Assembly: GCA_903921455.1 (NCBI GenBank)
Contig: CAIXPZ010000292.1
Location: 1-5,909 of the forward strand
DNA length: 5,909 nucleotides
Source of the DNA: an uncultured Verrucomicrobia subdivision 3 bacterium
GTDB lineage: Bacteria; Verrucomicrobiota; Verrucomicrobiae; Limisphaerales; UBA11358
Direction: 5' to 3'
The position numbers and the translations under genes were made by a program. Each line of letters starts with the position of its first letter. The stretch's first letter is position 1. The notes beneath the pieces were generated by a model. The model made no database searches. It was not told the DNA's origin and was given only the letters and a program-made list of their open reading frames with translations. Shown piece by piece: positions 1 through 5,478 of the stretch.

Positions 1-96
1 AGGGTCAAACCCGAGCCAGCAGGCCAACGAAACCCAGCATCGGGGTCTCGGACCAATTTGGCTTTCCCAGTGAGTCCGACCAGTTTTGGAAGTGCA

Positions 97-110
97 GCGC
101 TCTGGAGCGC
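97..110. repeat. Small inverted repeat GCGCT-CTGG-AGCGC
   Basis: Five-base perfect arms around a 4-base loop, inside a longer stretch rich in GCGCAGTGC-like words. It is the first clear hairpin of the left-flank series. It is short enough to be chance alone, but it fits the density of dyads that follows. Confidence 0.4.
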
Positions 111-197
111 AGTGCGAGCCGCACCGGCGAGCAACGGAGCGGAAGATTAGCGGAACGACCAGAAGCTGGCCGGTCTCACGTTTACTGCTGATGCCTG

Positions 198-333
198 GCA
201 CCGGGCGCAGCCTCGCGGTGCTAATCTTTTTGTCTTCGGCGACAGGCGCAGCCTCGCGCCGTATTGCCGTTCTTGGCCGGACGCAGTCGCGCGGCTATTG
301 TTTGCCTGGGCCGATATGCGCAGCATCGCGGCC
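198..333. repeat. Cluster of hairpins sharing a GCGCAGCnTCGCG core
   Basis: Four related cores occur at 205-217 (GCGCAGCCTCGCG), 246-258 (identical), 281-291 (ACGCAGTCGCG) and 318-330 (GCGCAGCATCGCG), spaced about 35-41 bp. Each sits in its own small stem: GCACCG/CGGTGC (198-203 with 216-221), GGCGC/GCGCC (245-249 with 256-260), GCCG/CGGC around the third, and GGCCG/CGGCC (309-313 with 329-333). The loops are alike but the stems differ while staying paired. That pattern suggests a repeat family kept as a structure rather than as a sequence. Function unknown. Confidence 0.6.
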
Positions 334-343
334 ATTCTTCACG

Positions 344-368
344 TCGCCGATCCGAGCGCTGTCGGCGA
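344..368. repeat. Inverted repeat TCGCCGA/TCGGCGA
   Basis: Seven-base perfect arms (344-350 and 362-368) enclose an 11-base loop containing GAGCGCT. It continues the left-flank hairpin series but lacks the GCGCAGC loop core. Confidence 0.4.
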
Positions 369-430
369 GAACCGGAAGTGTAACGACGGTTCAAGCCGCG
401 CGAGGAGCGTCAGCGACGAGTCTTGTCGTT

Positions 431-454
431 TTCCCCCGGATCTATCCGGGGGAA
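431..454. repeat. 24-bp near-perfect palindrome (TTCCCCCGGAT arms)
   Basis: Eleven-base perfect arms TTCCCCCGGAT (431-441) and ATCCGGGGGAA (444-454) flank a central CT. As RNA it would form a strong hairpin. On the plus strand it is followed by TGGTTT, so it could work as an imperfect intrinsic terminator, but no gene ends just before it. It is much stronger than the surrounding hairpins and does not share their loop core. Confidence 0.65.
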
Positions 455-460
455 TGGTTT

Positions 461-480
461 AGCCGCTACGCCTCGCGGCT
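461..480. repeat. Inverted repeat AGCCGC/GCGGCT
   Basis: Six-base perfect arms (461-466 and 475-480) surround the loop TACGCCTC. The loop is related to the TCGCG side of the core seen at 198-333, so this is probably another member of the same family. Confidence 0.45.
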
Positions 481-491
481 GTTGCTCATCA

Positions 492-521
492 GGCGAACCC
501 GCAGCGTAGCCAGGGTTCGCC
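492..521. repeat. Hairpin with 9-bp stem and GCAGCGTAGC loop
   Basis: GGCGAACCC (492-500) pairs perfectly with GGGTTCGCC (513-521) around a 12-base loop, GCAGCGTAGCCA. The loop recalls the GCAGC core of the cluster at 198-333, whereas the stem is unrelated to the stems there. It is one of the best-paired structures of the left flank. Confidence 0.6.
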
Positions 522-542
522 GCCGCGAGCCGCGCAGCGGCG
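521..542. repeat. Inverted repeat CGCCGC/GCGGCG
   Basis: Six-base perfect arms (521-526 and 537-542) enclose GAGCCGCGCA. It abuts the preceding hairpin by sharing base 521, so the two could not both form fully on one strand and may be alternative structures. Confidence 0.4.
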
Positions 543-708
543 AGGTGCTTGCAGCACGGGCCACCTTGGGAAGCGGCCGGTTTTTGACGGTCTCGTCAGA
601 TTTGCAGACTTCGGAATGCAGTGGAACGGAAACGGAGCTTGCGCAGTTGCAGTGCAGCGGAATGGAGAGGCGGCAAACTGTCGAGTCCGGCCAGGCCGCG
701 GGCGGAAG

Positions 709-734
709 CGTGCCGATACTTGGCGTGAGGCACG
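709..734. repeat. Inverted repeat CGTGCC/GGCACG
   Basis: Six-base perfect arms (709-714 and 729-734) with a 14-base loop. A weak member of the left-flank series; it could be chance in DNA of this composition. Confidence 0.3.
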
Positions 735-803
735 AGCGCAAGTGTTGGCTCGCTGACGCTCTGGGCTGATTGCCTTCATTCCCCTGCACGTCGAGCGCGA
801 ATA

Positions 804-827
804 GGCGAGCGGCTTTAGCCGTTCGCC
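804..827. repeat. Hairpin with 10-bp stem and TTTA loop
   Basis: GGCGAGCGGC (804-813) pairs with GCCGTTCGCC (818-827) around TTTA. The only non-Watson-Crick pair is a G-T wobble, which would hold in RNA copied from the plus strand (G-U). It could be a structural repeat or a terminator stem, although no U-tract follows. Confidence 0.5.
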
Positions 828-833
828 GGCGCG

Positions 834-847
834 AGACGCGTCAGCGT
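834..847. repeat. Small hairpin GACGC-GTCA-GCGTC
   Basis: Five-base perfect arms around GTCA. It lies between two stronger stem-loops, so 804-907 forms a run of four consecutive hairpins. Confidence 0.4.
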
Positions 848-856
848 CGAGGTCTC

Positions 857-877
857 TCAGCCTGGGAACCAGGCTGA
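857..877. repeat. Hairpin with 9-bp stem and GAA loop
   Basis: TCAGCCTGG (857-865) and CCAGGCTGA (869-877) pair perfectly around GAA. This is a stable, tight stem-loop with no neighbouring U-tract. It is not attached to a recognisable coding gene. Confidence 0.6.
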
Positions 878-891
878 CAAACCAACCAACT

Positions 892-907
892 ACCGGCGCC
901 AGCCGGT
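892..907. repeat. Hairpin ACCGGC-GCCA-GCCGGT
   Basis: Six-base perfect arms around a 4-base loop. It closes the series of hairpins at 804-907 in front of the sulfatase remnant. Confidence 0.5.
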
Positions 908-1020
908 GCGAGCCGGGCGAGTTTTGTTAGCGTCGCAGACATCGTCATTCTGATTTCCCGCCTGCCGCGCGCTAATCTCATGGCCAACCTGTATGGCTGG
1001 ATCGCGCGAAAATCTTTCGC

Positions 1021-1158
1021 ATAAAGCCCGGTCAAGAGAGACGCGCGTGAGGGACAGCAGCGGGATGTATTGTAAAATTGTGTGAATCGCAGTCCGTCCT
1101 TCGCCAAGGCGTCAAGACTGGGCGTCGGAATCTCGCTGCCATAACAGCCGATGTCAGA
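1021..1158 (-). pseudogene. Remnant of a sulfatase gene with the formylglycine motif
   Basis: About 46 codons on the minus strand read as the N-terminal catalytic part of an arylsulfatase-type enzyme (alkaline phosphatase superfamily), which hydrolyses sulfate esters, often of polysaccharides outside the cytoplasm. Visible blocks are [19 protein letters not shown], a linker, [20 protein letters not shown] and LY. The C-x-P-S-R-x-x-x-x-G motif, whose Cys (codon 1059-1057) would become formylglycine, is intact. Missing are the usual opening residues (the metal-binding ADDMG region expected just before SDIG) and everything after LY, roughly 90% of a family that usually runs 450-550 residues. The piece is fused in frame to an unrelated start upstream, and downstream the frame continues into hairpin DNA to 841 without sulfatase character. 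It is a dead fragment, probably cut by insertion or deletion at the element edge. Confidence 0.85.
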
Positions 1159-1206
1159 ATCCCTCTCCGGCGCGCGCATCACCTCAAGGCTGAGTTCCAG
1201 CTTCAT
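1159..1206 (-). pseudogene. First 16 codons of a broken last gene of the operon
   Basis: An ATG at 1206-1204 overlaps the TGA of the preceding ParB-like gene as ATGA. It is preceded by a good ribosome-binding site, AGGAG at 1216-1212 with a 5-base gap. This is how a real translationally coupled gene begins. The protein starts [16 protein letters not shown] and then turns abruptly into sulfatase sequence. The original downstream gene of the element was therefore probably truncated at about 1158, and its start now drives a chimeric 122-codon frame that ends at 841. I do not recognise the product from 16 residues. Confidence 0.6.
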
Positions 1207-2726
1207 AGCGTCTCCTGGCATTGTTGGGTCACGAATTGGGTGACGGCAGCCTGCAGGCGGGCCAGTTTCACGTCAGCTTCGTTTTCGCGGACAAAGGCGC
1301 GGTTCAAGGCAGGAACGTCCAGCACGGTGCGGACGGCTTCCGATACTTCGTCGATCAAAACCTGCTCCGGCATCGAATCCAACTCCCAGCACTGGTCGCC
1401 GTGCAGGCCAATAAATCCTGCGGCGCGGCTGCTGGTTAACTTCACGTCCGCATCCGGCGGCAGATGGAACTTCTTCACTTGCTCCGGCGTGACGGCCGCC
1501 CGATAAACTTGCGCCGCCACGCCAAAGTCATGCTGCAAGTATTTCTTCCAGCTCGCGGGCATGTTGACACCCTCTGGGTCGAGATCGCTGGCATAGATCA
1601 CCACCAGCTTATCCTTACCGCTGCGCTTGAATCGTTCCGCCACATCGCGCGCCGCCGGAAAACTGCCGTAACCGCGCAGGCTGGTGATCGGCACTCGCAT
1701 CGGGTAGGCAACGTGCCGATAGAGCAAGGGAAAGATGGTGTTCTTTTCCACAAGCATCTCCACATGATTCGGTTGGTCGGCGTGAACGTCGAAAAAGTAA
1801 TTTGTGAACAGGTCGCCCAAGGTTGCGTGAATGTAATTTCCCAAACTGCCGGAGGCGGTAAATTGATGCGTGGGGCGGGTCCCGTCGTCGAGATCGGCAT
1901 GGCCAATCAGACCTGCCGATCGGGCGTCCGTGAGCAGCTTGCTCAACAGGGAAGCCGAACCCGGCCGGGTGCCGTAGATGTAACCGTTCTTGCGCGCCGA
2001 GGTCCGAACCTTCATTTGCAAAAGTTTGTAGTGAATGCTCCGGCCGCTGGTCGGGAGGAAATTCCGGCTGCGCAGTTCGGCCAGAATATCCAAGACGGCG
2101 TTCAACATCTCCGCCCGCTCGCCGGATGGGTCAGTGCGGGCGATGCTTCCGGCGATCGCCACCTCGGTTAAACCGCAAGTCTTAGACTTGTTCAAGACTT
2201 GGGCTTTGCGCTCCTGCGCCCGGCGGATCGCCGCTGCCGGATCCACGCTGGCCGCAGCTTCCAGATACAGTTCGCTGTCCGATTTCACCCGGATTCCCCG
2301 GTTGCGCTCGGTTAATAGCGCGATGCGTTCTGGTCCGTCAAGTTCGGCCATGACCACCTCGTCATCAATGAAGCAGGGCGCTTCGTCCAAACCACAATGA
2401 CGGGCGGCCAGCAGTCGCCGGTGGCCGCTGATGACGTAATGGTCCCTGGAGATTTCCAGCGGCGTGCGGATGCCGGTTTCCCGGATGCTGGCGCATAGCT
2501 CCTGAAAGATTGGGTCCGTCAGATCCGGTCGGCGGTAGATAGTCCAGTTCTCCGGCGTTTCATGCAGGGAATACAGGTCACGCATCACCGCGCGTGGCTC
2601 CGGCGATGGCGTTTCGCTGGTCGTGGTCGGACCGGAAAGATCAGCGGTCATCTCATCCCCTTGCTGCTGCCACGCACACAAGTCCCGATCGCCAACGTCG
2701 TTGTTGGGTGATGTGATGGTGGACAT
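1203..2726 (-). CDS. ParB-like domain fused to a Topo VI-A/Spo11-like DNA-cleaving module
   Basis: Predicted 507-residue DNA-acting protein. Residues about 45-180 look like a ParB N-terminal domain: a [13 protein letters not shown] block (97-109) matches the family's GERR-type motif, with ERN (140-142) further on. Residues about 205-285 resemble the winged-helix (5Y-CAP) domain of Topo VI subunit A/Spo11: GRSIHYKLL puts Tyr233 where those enzymes carry the catalytic Tyr (R-D-x-x-Y), followed by [11 protein letters not shown]. Residues about 320-390 look like a Toprim-type fold: LVEKN (Glu327), a conserved-looking RGYGS, then YASDLDPEG with Asp381 and Asp383 as metal ligands. The tail contains [13 protein letters not shown] and WELDSMP, which I recall from mobile-element Topo VI-A relatives (mini-A type), but not with certainty. 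No Topo VI-B ATPase is seen. The ATG at 2726 follows the upstream stop by 1 nt without a clear ribosome site. An alternative ATG at 2651 has AAGGGG 5 bases ahead and would drop 25 poorly conserved-looking residues. Domain calls come from motifs only. Confidence 0.85.
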   Translation of the reverse strand: MSTITSPNNDVGDRDLCAWQQQGDEMTADLSGPTTTSETPSPEPRAVMRDLYSLHETPENWTIYRRPDLTDPIFQELCASIRETGIRTPLEISRDHYVISGHRRLLAARHCGLDEAPCFIDDEVVMAELDGPERIALLTERNRGIRVKSDSELYLEAAASVDPAAAIRRAQERKAQVLNKSKTCGLTEVAIAGSIARTDPSGERAEMLNAVLDILAELRSRNFLPTSGRSIHYKLLQMKVRTSARKNGYIYGTRPGSASLLSKLLTDARSAGLIGHADLDDGTRPTHQFTASGSLGNYIHATLGDLFTNYFFDVHADQPNHVEMLVEKNTIFPLLYRHVAYPMRVPITSLRGYGSFPAARDVAERFKRSGKDKLVVIYASDLDPEGVNMPASWKKYLQHDFGVAAQVYRAAVTPEQVKKFHLPPDADVKLTSSRAAGFIGLHGDQCWELDSMPEQVLIDEVSEAVRTVLDVPALNRAFVRENEADVKLARLQAAVTQFVTQQCQETL

Positions 2727-2727
2727 A

Positions 2728-3030
2728 TCAATTCAGGCTGGGGTCCGAGGGCGGGTTGAGGGGATTCCGGCTAGGCAGCGTCGCTGCCGGCAGCCGGCAC
2801 GGCAGTGTCCGCGTCTGGAGAAACTTCTCAACGGCGGCCACCGAGTAATAAACTGGACCGCCGCCGCGTTTGGCGGTGGGGTTGGCTTTAAGGCGCGGAA
2901 TGTGCGCCGCGTCGAACCAGTCCCGCAGCGTTTCATTACTGGGGGGTGGCGTGAGATAAGCCGGAATCAGTGTTTGAGACAGGTGATCCAGCGTGGCCAA
3001 TCGAGCGGAAGGAGTTGGATTTGTTTTCAT
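2728..3030 (-). CDS. Small winged-helix DNA-binding protein, excisionase-like
   Basis: A 100-residue protein with a helix-turn-helix-like segment (about 32-47, NETLRDWFDAAHIPRL). A Gly-rich turn (KRGGGPVYYS, 54-63) and a helix AAVEKFL (65-71) follow, the layout of MerR/excisionase-type winged helices in which the last helix reads (x)VExWL. The tail (78-98) is Pro-rich and probably disordered. Size, fold and position beside a tyrosine recombinase suggest a recombination directionality factor and/or operon repressor; this is inference. I chose the ATG at 3030; a TTG at 3060 would add 10 residues but cuts into an inverted repeat. Upstream GAAAGACG is a weak ribosome site. The stop is 1 nt before the ParB-like gene's ATG, so the two are probably translated together. 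Confidence 0.75.
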   Translation of the reverse strand: MKTNPTPSARLATLDHLSQTLIPAYLTPPPSNETLRDWFDAAHIPRLKANPTAKRGGGPVYYSVAAVEKFLQTRTLPCRLPAATLPSRNPLNPPSDPSLN

Positions 3031-3052
3031 AATTCGTCTTTCAGAGCGAATT
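3031..3052. promoter_or_regulatory. Inverted repeat covering the ribosome site of the excisionase-like gene
   Basis: AATTCG (3031-3036) and CGAATT (3047-3052) flank 10 bases immediately before the ATG at 3030. The enclosed bases carry the weak ribosome-binding region (GAAAGA in mRNA sense). A CATAAT -10-like hexamer lies at 3055-3050 but has no convincing -35. The dyad could be an autoregulatory operator or an mRNA hairpin limiting translation. Confidence 0.4.
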
Positions 3053-3095
3053 ATGCTCAAACTCTAGCAGTCCGTCCCTCAACACATCAGCAGTA

Positions 3096-3129
3096 GGTTT
3101 TCCGAAAACCCACAGGCTTTCAGAAAACC
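3096..3129. promoter_or_regulatory. Two tandem palindromes, candidate operator
   Basis: GGTTTTC-C-GAAAACC (3096-3110, perfect) is followed 19 bp later by GGCTTTC-A-GAAAACC (3115-3129, one mismatched pair). A looser dyad, CTCTTCC/GGAAAAG, lies at 3159-3172. They lie in the 166-bp gap in front of the excisionase-like gene. Repeated 15-bp dyads with 7-base half-sites about two helical turns apart are typical of dimeric repressor operators or excisionase sites. The small winged-helix protein encoded next door is the obvious candidate ligand, by inference. Confidence 0.5.
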
Positions 3130-3179
3130 TTCCCGACGGCTCATTTCAAGGAAAGGAACTCTTCCGGAAAAGTGATTTT

Positions 3180-3197
3180 AACACCGCTGGCGGCGTT
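3180..3197 (-). terminator. Weak terminator-like hairpin at the end of the 247-residue gene
   Basis: In the minus-strand transcript AACGCCG pairs with CGGTGTT around CCAG, with one G-U wobble, starting in the last base of the stop codon. The sequence after it (AAAATCACTTTT) lacks an immediate U-tract, so termination would be partial at best. It may separate the integrase-side genes from the excisionase/ParB-like genes. Confidence 0.3.
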
Positions 3198-3940
3198 CAA
3201 ACCAGCTCCGCAAGTAGAGAAGCCGGGTTGGTTCTTGCCTGCGTCTGGCATTTTAGCGCATCCGTTCTGGCTTTTGACCAGCCACCATCACTCGTGTAGT
3301 ACGGAAAAACGTCGCCATGATGATTGAAGGCGTGTTGCAGGCCATAAGCTTTGACGGTGTCCCGCGCCTTTTTAATCGTGACTGCCGCCTTGCGGCGCGC
3401 TTCATCGATTCGCAGCACCGCCAGCCACTTGAGCGCGTCAAAGGGAGGATTCGCGGCTTGCGCCTTCGGCGAGGGCGGGTATTGCTTCGATTCATCACTC
3501 GCCCATTTTCTTAATTGCCGGGTCACAGCCACGACCCCGTGACCAGTAAAACTGGGAATTATCACATAGGCATGTTCTAGAAAATTCGCTGGAATTTCCG
3601 AGCTATCCCCGGAAATCGTAAACCGCTTTAAAAACTCGCCCAGTTTATGCACTTGCAATGCCGGAGCCGGATAAAACGATTTAAGCACCTGTTCACGCTG
3701 CGCTATGGTCAGGGTCGTCCACAATTGTGGAAACAGTTCCCGAGCCGCCCCCCGATAATTTTGCGGGCAATGGTTTTGACCATTTGGAAGCTGCGGCATG
3801 GATAGCCGGTCTTGGCGGGAATATTCCCAGTGACAAGCCACCCGGCATTCGCCCTCGGTCACCGACCGGAAATCCCATTCTTCCGCCGGTGGCAGCCACT
3901 TGAAATCCACGGCTTGCGGTTTTAGCTTCAACAATTTCAT
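3197..3940 (-). CDS. Unrecognised 247-residue protein of the element
   Basis: I cannot assign a function. The N-terminal third carries striking aromatic/Cys motifs: FKWLPPAEEWDF (13-24), then ECRVACHWEYSR (31-42), and ELFPQLW (68-74). I recall uncharacterised proteins with a similar CxxACxWEYxR block and a following FPxxW from Verrucomicrobia-type genomes, but cannot confirm it here. The middle has FTGHGVVAVTRQLRKWA (131-147). The section FDALKWLAVLRIDEARRKAA (167-186) is helical and basic, which would suit nucleic-acid or protein contact. There is no signal peptide or membrane segment, so a cytoplasmic protein is expected. It starts 49 bases after the integrase stop, with AGGG close to the ATG. 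The invariant-looking Trp/Cys residues suggest a genuine conserved protein rather than a random frame. Confidence 0.75.
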   Translation of the reverse strand: MKLLKLKPQAVDFKWLPPAEEWDFRSVTEGECRVACHWEYSRQDRLSMPQLPNGQNHCPQNYRGAARELFPQLWTTLTIAQREQVLKSFYPAPALQVHKLGEFLKRFTISGDSSEIPANFLEHAYVIIPSFTGHGVVAVTRQLRKWASDESKQYPPSPKAQAANPPFDALKWLAVLRIDEARRKAAVTIKKARDTVKAYGLQHAFNHHGDVFPYYTSDGGWSKARTDALKCQTQARTNPASLLAELV

Positions 3941-3941
3941 A

Positions 3942-3976
3942 GCCCTGATTGGGTGCGATTGATTCTATTTCAGGGC
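3942..3976. promoter_or_regulatory. Inverted repeat GCCCTGA/TCAGGGC in the 49-bp intergenic gap
   Basis: Seven-base perfect arms (3942-3948 and 3970-3976) enclose 21 bases between the integrase stop and the ATG of the 247-residue gene. In mRNA the arm nearest the start codon contains the AGGG ribosome-binding bases, so pairing would hide the site. Ribosomes finishing the integrase could open it. This is a possible coupling device, inferred from sequence only. Confidence 0.35.
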
Positions 3977-3989
3977 GGCAGCATAGCGA

Positions 3990-5213
3990 CTACGGAACGT
4001 TCTGCATCACTTTTTTGTGAGCGCCCGCACTGGGCCTCAGCGCATAAAACTGTTTCGTCTCCGCGCTGGTCACGCGCCCTTGGTAATGCTTCTTGATGAT
4101 GGCCTCGGAATTACCGAATTGCTCCGCCGTCCGACCGTAGCTGCCCGTCAGGCGGAAATAATGCGAGATCGCCGTGTGCCGCAACACGTCCGACACCCAC
4201 GGCCGCAGGTGCGGCTGTTCCTCCGTCTTGGTCCCATAGCCGACGCTCACACGAACCTGACGCAGTTCCGCTTCATACGGTGAGCGGTAAATCTCCCCCG
4301 CCTTGCGATACTTGGTTAACCACGCCTTGAGCGTCTTGCAAATAACCACGATTCGCCCCTTGCCGGTCTTCGTCTGGGTTCCCTTCAAACGGATTTCACC
4401 ATCGGTCAAATTGACTTGATCCCAAGTCAACCGCGCTGCCTCTGTGGGGCGCAGCCCGCCGAACAGGCACAGCGCCACATACGGCACCAGATGCCCTGTT
4501 TCAAAGTTCTCCGCCGCGCGCAACAACGCCTCGCATTCGGAAACGGGCAGCACCACCGGCTCGCGATCATCATCGCTCGTCAGTCCCTCGATCTCGACGG
4601 CGTAACACGGATTGTTCACGCACCAGTGCCGCTTCCCTTTCATGCACCAGGTGAAAAAACTCGAAATCGCCCGGCAATCCGCATCCTTGGTATTCGCCGA
4701 CACATTGCGCTGGGCTAGATATTTTTCGATGTGCTCCGGCAACACATCCGTCACGCGGACATTGCCGAGACTCGTAATGAAGTGAGTCACCCGCAGCCGC
4801 AAGTTAAGCTTGGTGACCGGTCGCAGTTCCGTGGTGCTTGCGAGCCAGTCCGTAAAAGTCTTCAATGCTTCATCTAAACGGGGTGATTCCTTGATGGTTT
4901 TCGGCTTGCCGGTTCGCAGCCAATGATCCACCGCCGTGATCAAATCCCCATCTTGCTCCAACCGTTTGAAAGCGGCCTCAGCGATGCCGACTTGCTCATC
5001 GGTCAGCCGCGTCGCCCGCAGCGCCGCCACGCCGTTGGCCGCATGAAACTCGCCCTCCAACTCCGTGTGCCGATACTGCGCCTCCTCGGCGCGCGCGAAG
5101 TTCTCGCGGATGCGCTCGCCATTGCGGCGGGTGCCCGTGACCCGCCAGCTTGGGGTGCCCGTCCGGGGATTTGTGTAGGGCAAAATCTTGAATCGTGCCT
5201 TCGGTGCTTTCAT
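3990..5213 (-). CDS. Tyrosine recombinase (phage-type integrase)
   Basis: Site-specific recombinase expected to integrate and excise the element by cutting and rejoining DNA through a Tyr. With the ATG at 5213 it has 407 residues. An N-terminal arm-type DNA-binding region (about 1-60) precedes a SAM-like core-binding domain (about 112-205). The catalytic domain (about 220-395) shows GGLRPTEAARLTWD (first catalytic Arg255), TKTGKGRIV (Lys282 or 285), SDVLRHTAISHY (Arg345), GNSEAIIKKHYQG (nucleophile Tyr377). Both His positions of the usual R-K-H-R-H-Y set differ: Asp342 where HxxR has His, and Asn368 where LGH has His. This may be a subfamily trait and need not mean inactivity. A TTG at 5261 would extend it by 16 residues, but that stretch overlaps the promoter and its AGTTGC repeats, so the ATG is preferred. 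It is the first gene of a co-oriented set. Confidence 0.93.
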   Translation of the reverse strand: MKAPKARFKILPYTNPRTGTPSWRVTGTRRNGERIRENFARAEEAQYRHTELEGEFHAANGVAALRATRLTDEQVGIAEAAFKRLEQDGDLITAVDHWLRTGKPKTIKESPRLDEALKTFTDWLASTTELRPVTKLNLRLRVTHFITSLGNVRVTDVLPEHIEKYLAQRNVSANTKDADCRAISSFFTWCMKGKRHWCVNNPCYAVEIEGLTSDDDREPVVLPVSECEALLRAAENFETGHLVPYVALCLFGGLRPTEAARLTWDQVNLTDGEIRLKGTQTKTGKGRIVVICKTLKAWLTKYRKAGEIYRSPYEAELRQVRVSVGYGTKTEEQPHLRPWVSDVLRHTAISHYFRLTGSYGRTAEQFGNSEAIIKKHYQGRVTSAETKQFYALRPSAGAHKKVMQNVP

Positions 5214-5221
5214 TGTTACCC

Positions 5222-5250
5222 AATATACCCGATTTCTGCAACTGTGGCAA
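5222..5250 (-). promoter_or_regulatory. Sigma70-like promoter of the integrase gene
   Basis: On the minus strand TTGCCA (5250-5245) and TATATT (5227-5222) are separated by exactly 17 bases, each matching five of six bases of the sigma70 consensus. Only 8 bases separate the -10 from the ATG at 5213, so transcription would start at or next to the start codon, giving a leaderless or nearly leaderless mRNA. No Shine-Dalgarno sequence is visible, which agrees. Confidence 0.55.
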
Positions 5251-5263
5251 CTGGAAGGCAACT
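5238..5263. repeat. Three AGTTGC direct repeats across the integrase promoter
   Basis: GCAACT (AGTTGC on the coding strand) occurs at 5238-5243, 5247-5252 and 5258-5263, starts 9 and 11 bases apart, about one helical turn. The middle copy overlaps the -35 hexamer and the others flank it. The layout suits an operator or integrase arm-type sites giving autoregulation; the binding protein is unknown. Confidence 0.5.
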
Positions 5264-5478
5264 ATTTTTTAAATATAAACAATATATGGATATAACGCTA
5301 ATATAATTAGTCCCAGCGGGACGACGGAAAACCTCAGCCAGCTCTCCGGGTCTTGGCTAATGTTTTTGCTGCGTCGTAGACTCAAGATTGTCAATATTTT
5401 CGACACCCCCCCCCATTTCCGCCAAAAATAGGGCTTTTTGCCTGTTTTCGTCACTCTTCGGTCGGAGGGCATCGTCCT
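5264..5478. other. A+T-rich intergenic stretch before the 21-bp array
   Basis: No gene is supported. Bases 5264-5310 are strongly A+T-rich (TTTTTTAAATATAAAC... TATAATTA), a likely bend or melting region upstream of the integrase promoter. A small hairpin GTCCC-AGC-GGGAC lies at 5310-5322 and a run of nine C at 5406-5414. An attachment site might be expected here, but no tRNA end or partner copy is visible in the window. Confidence 0.4.

Larger units (their letters stand above)
1..1020. other. Gene-free left flank made of short inverted repeats
   Basis: I see no gene I would defend in this kilobase. Reading frames stay open on both strands because the DNA is G+C-rich, but their translations are Arg/Ser/Ala-rich, lack any recognisable domain and run straight through a series of hairpins. 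Related purine-rich stretches recur, for example around 93-125 (GTGCAGCG... GGAGCGCAGTGCG), 617-635 (TGCAGTGGAACGGAAACGG) and 651-669 (AGTGCAGCGGAATGGAGAGG). The style resembles the repeat-laden intergenic DNA I associate with Verrucomicrobiota genomes; that is from memory and unverified. The individual hairpins are listed separately. Confidence 0.6.

Noticed and set aside
86..769. Long plus-strand open frame of 227 codons
   Set aside because: It starts with TTG, has no domain or ribosome site, is Arg/Ser-rich and runs through many hairpins; opposite frames are open too. Best explained by composition.
841..1020. Continuation of the sulfatase-chimera frame to 841
   Set aside because: After the LY of the sulfatase block the translation loses family character and passes through three hairpins; it is read-through rather than protein.
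1464..2171. Plus-strand open frame opposite the ParB-like gene
   Set aside because: It is the complement of a gene with clear family motifs and shows no domain of its own.
1203..2726. Plain chromosomal or plasmid ParB partition protein
   Set aside because: There is no ParA neighbour, and the C-terminal two thirds carry Topo VI-A/Toprim-like motifs rather than the ParB HTH and dimerisation domains.
5214..5478. tRNA-derived attachment site next to the integrase
   Set aside because: No tRNA 3' end, T-loop or matching direct repeat could be found on either side of the core within the window.
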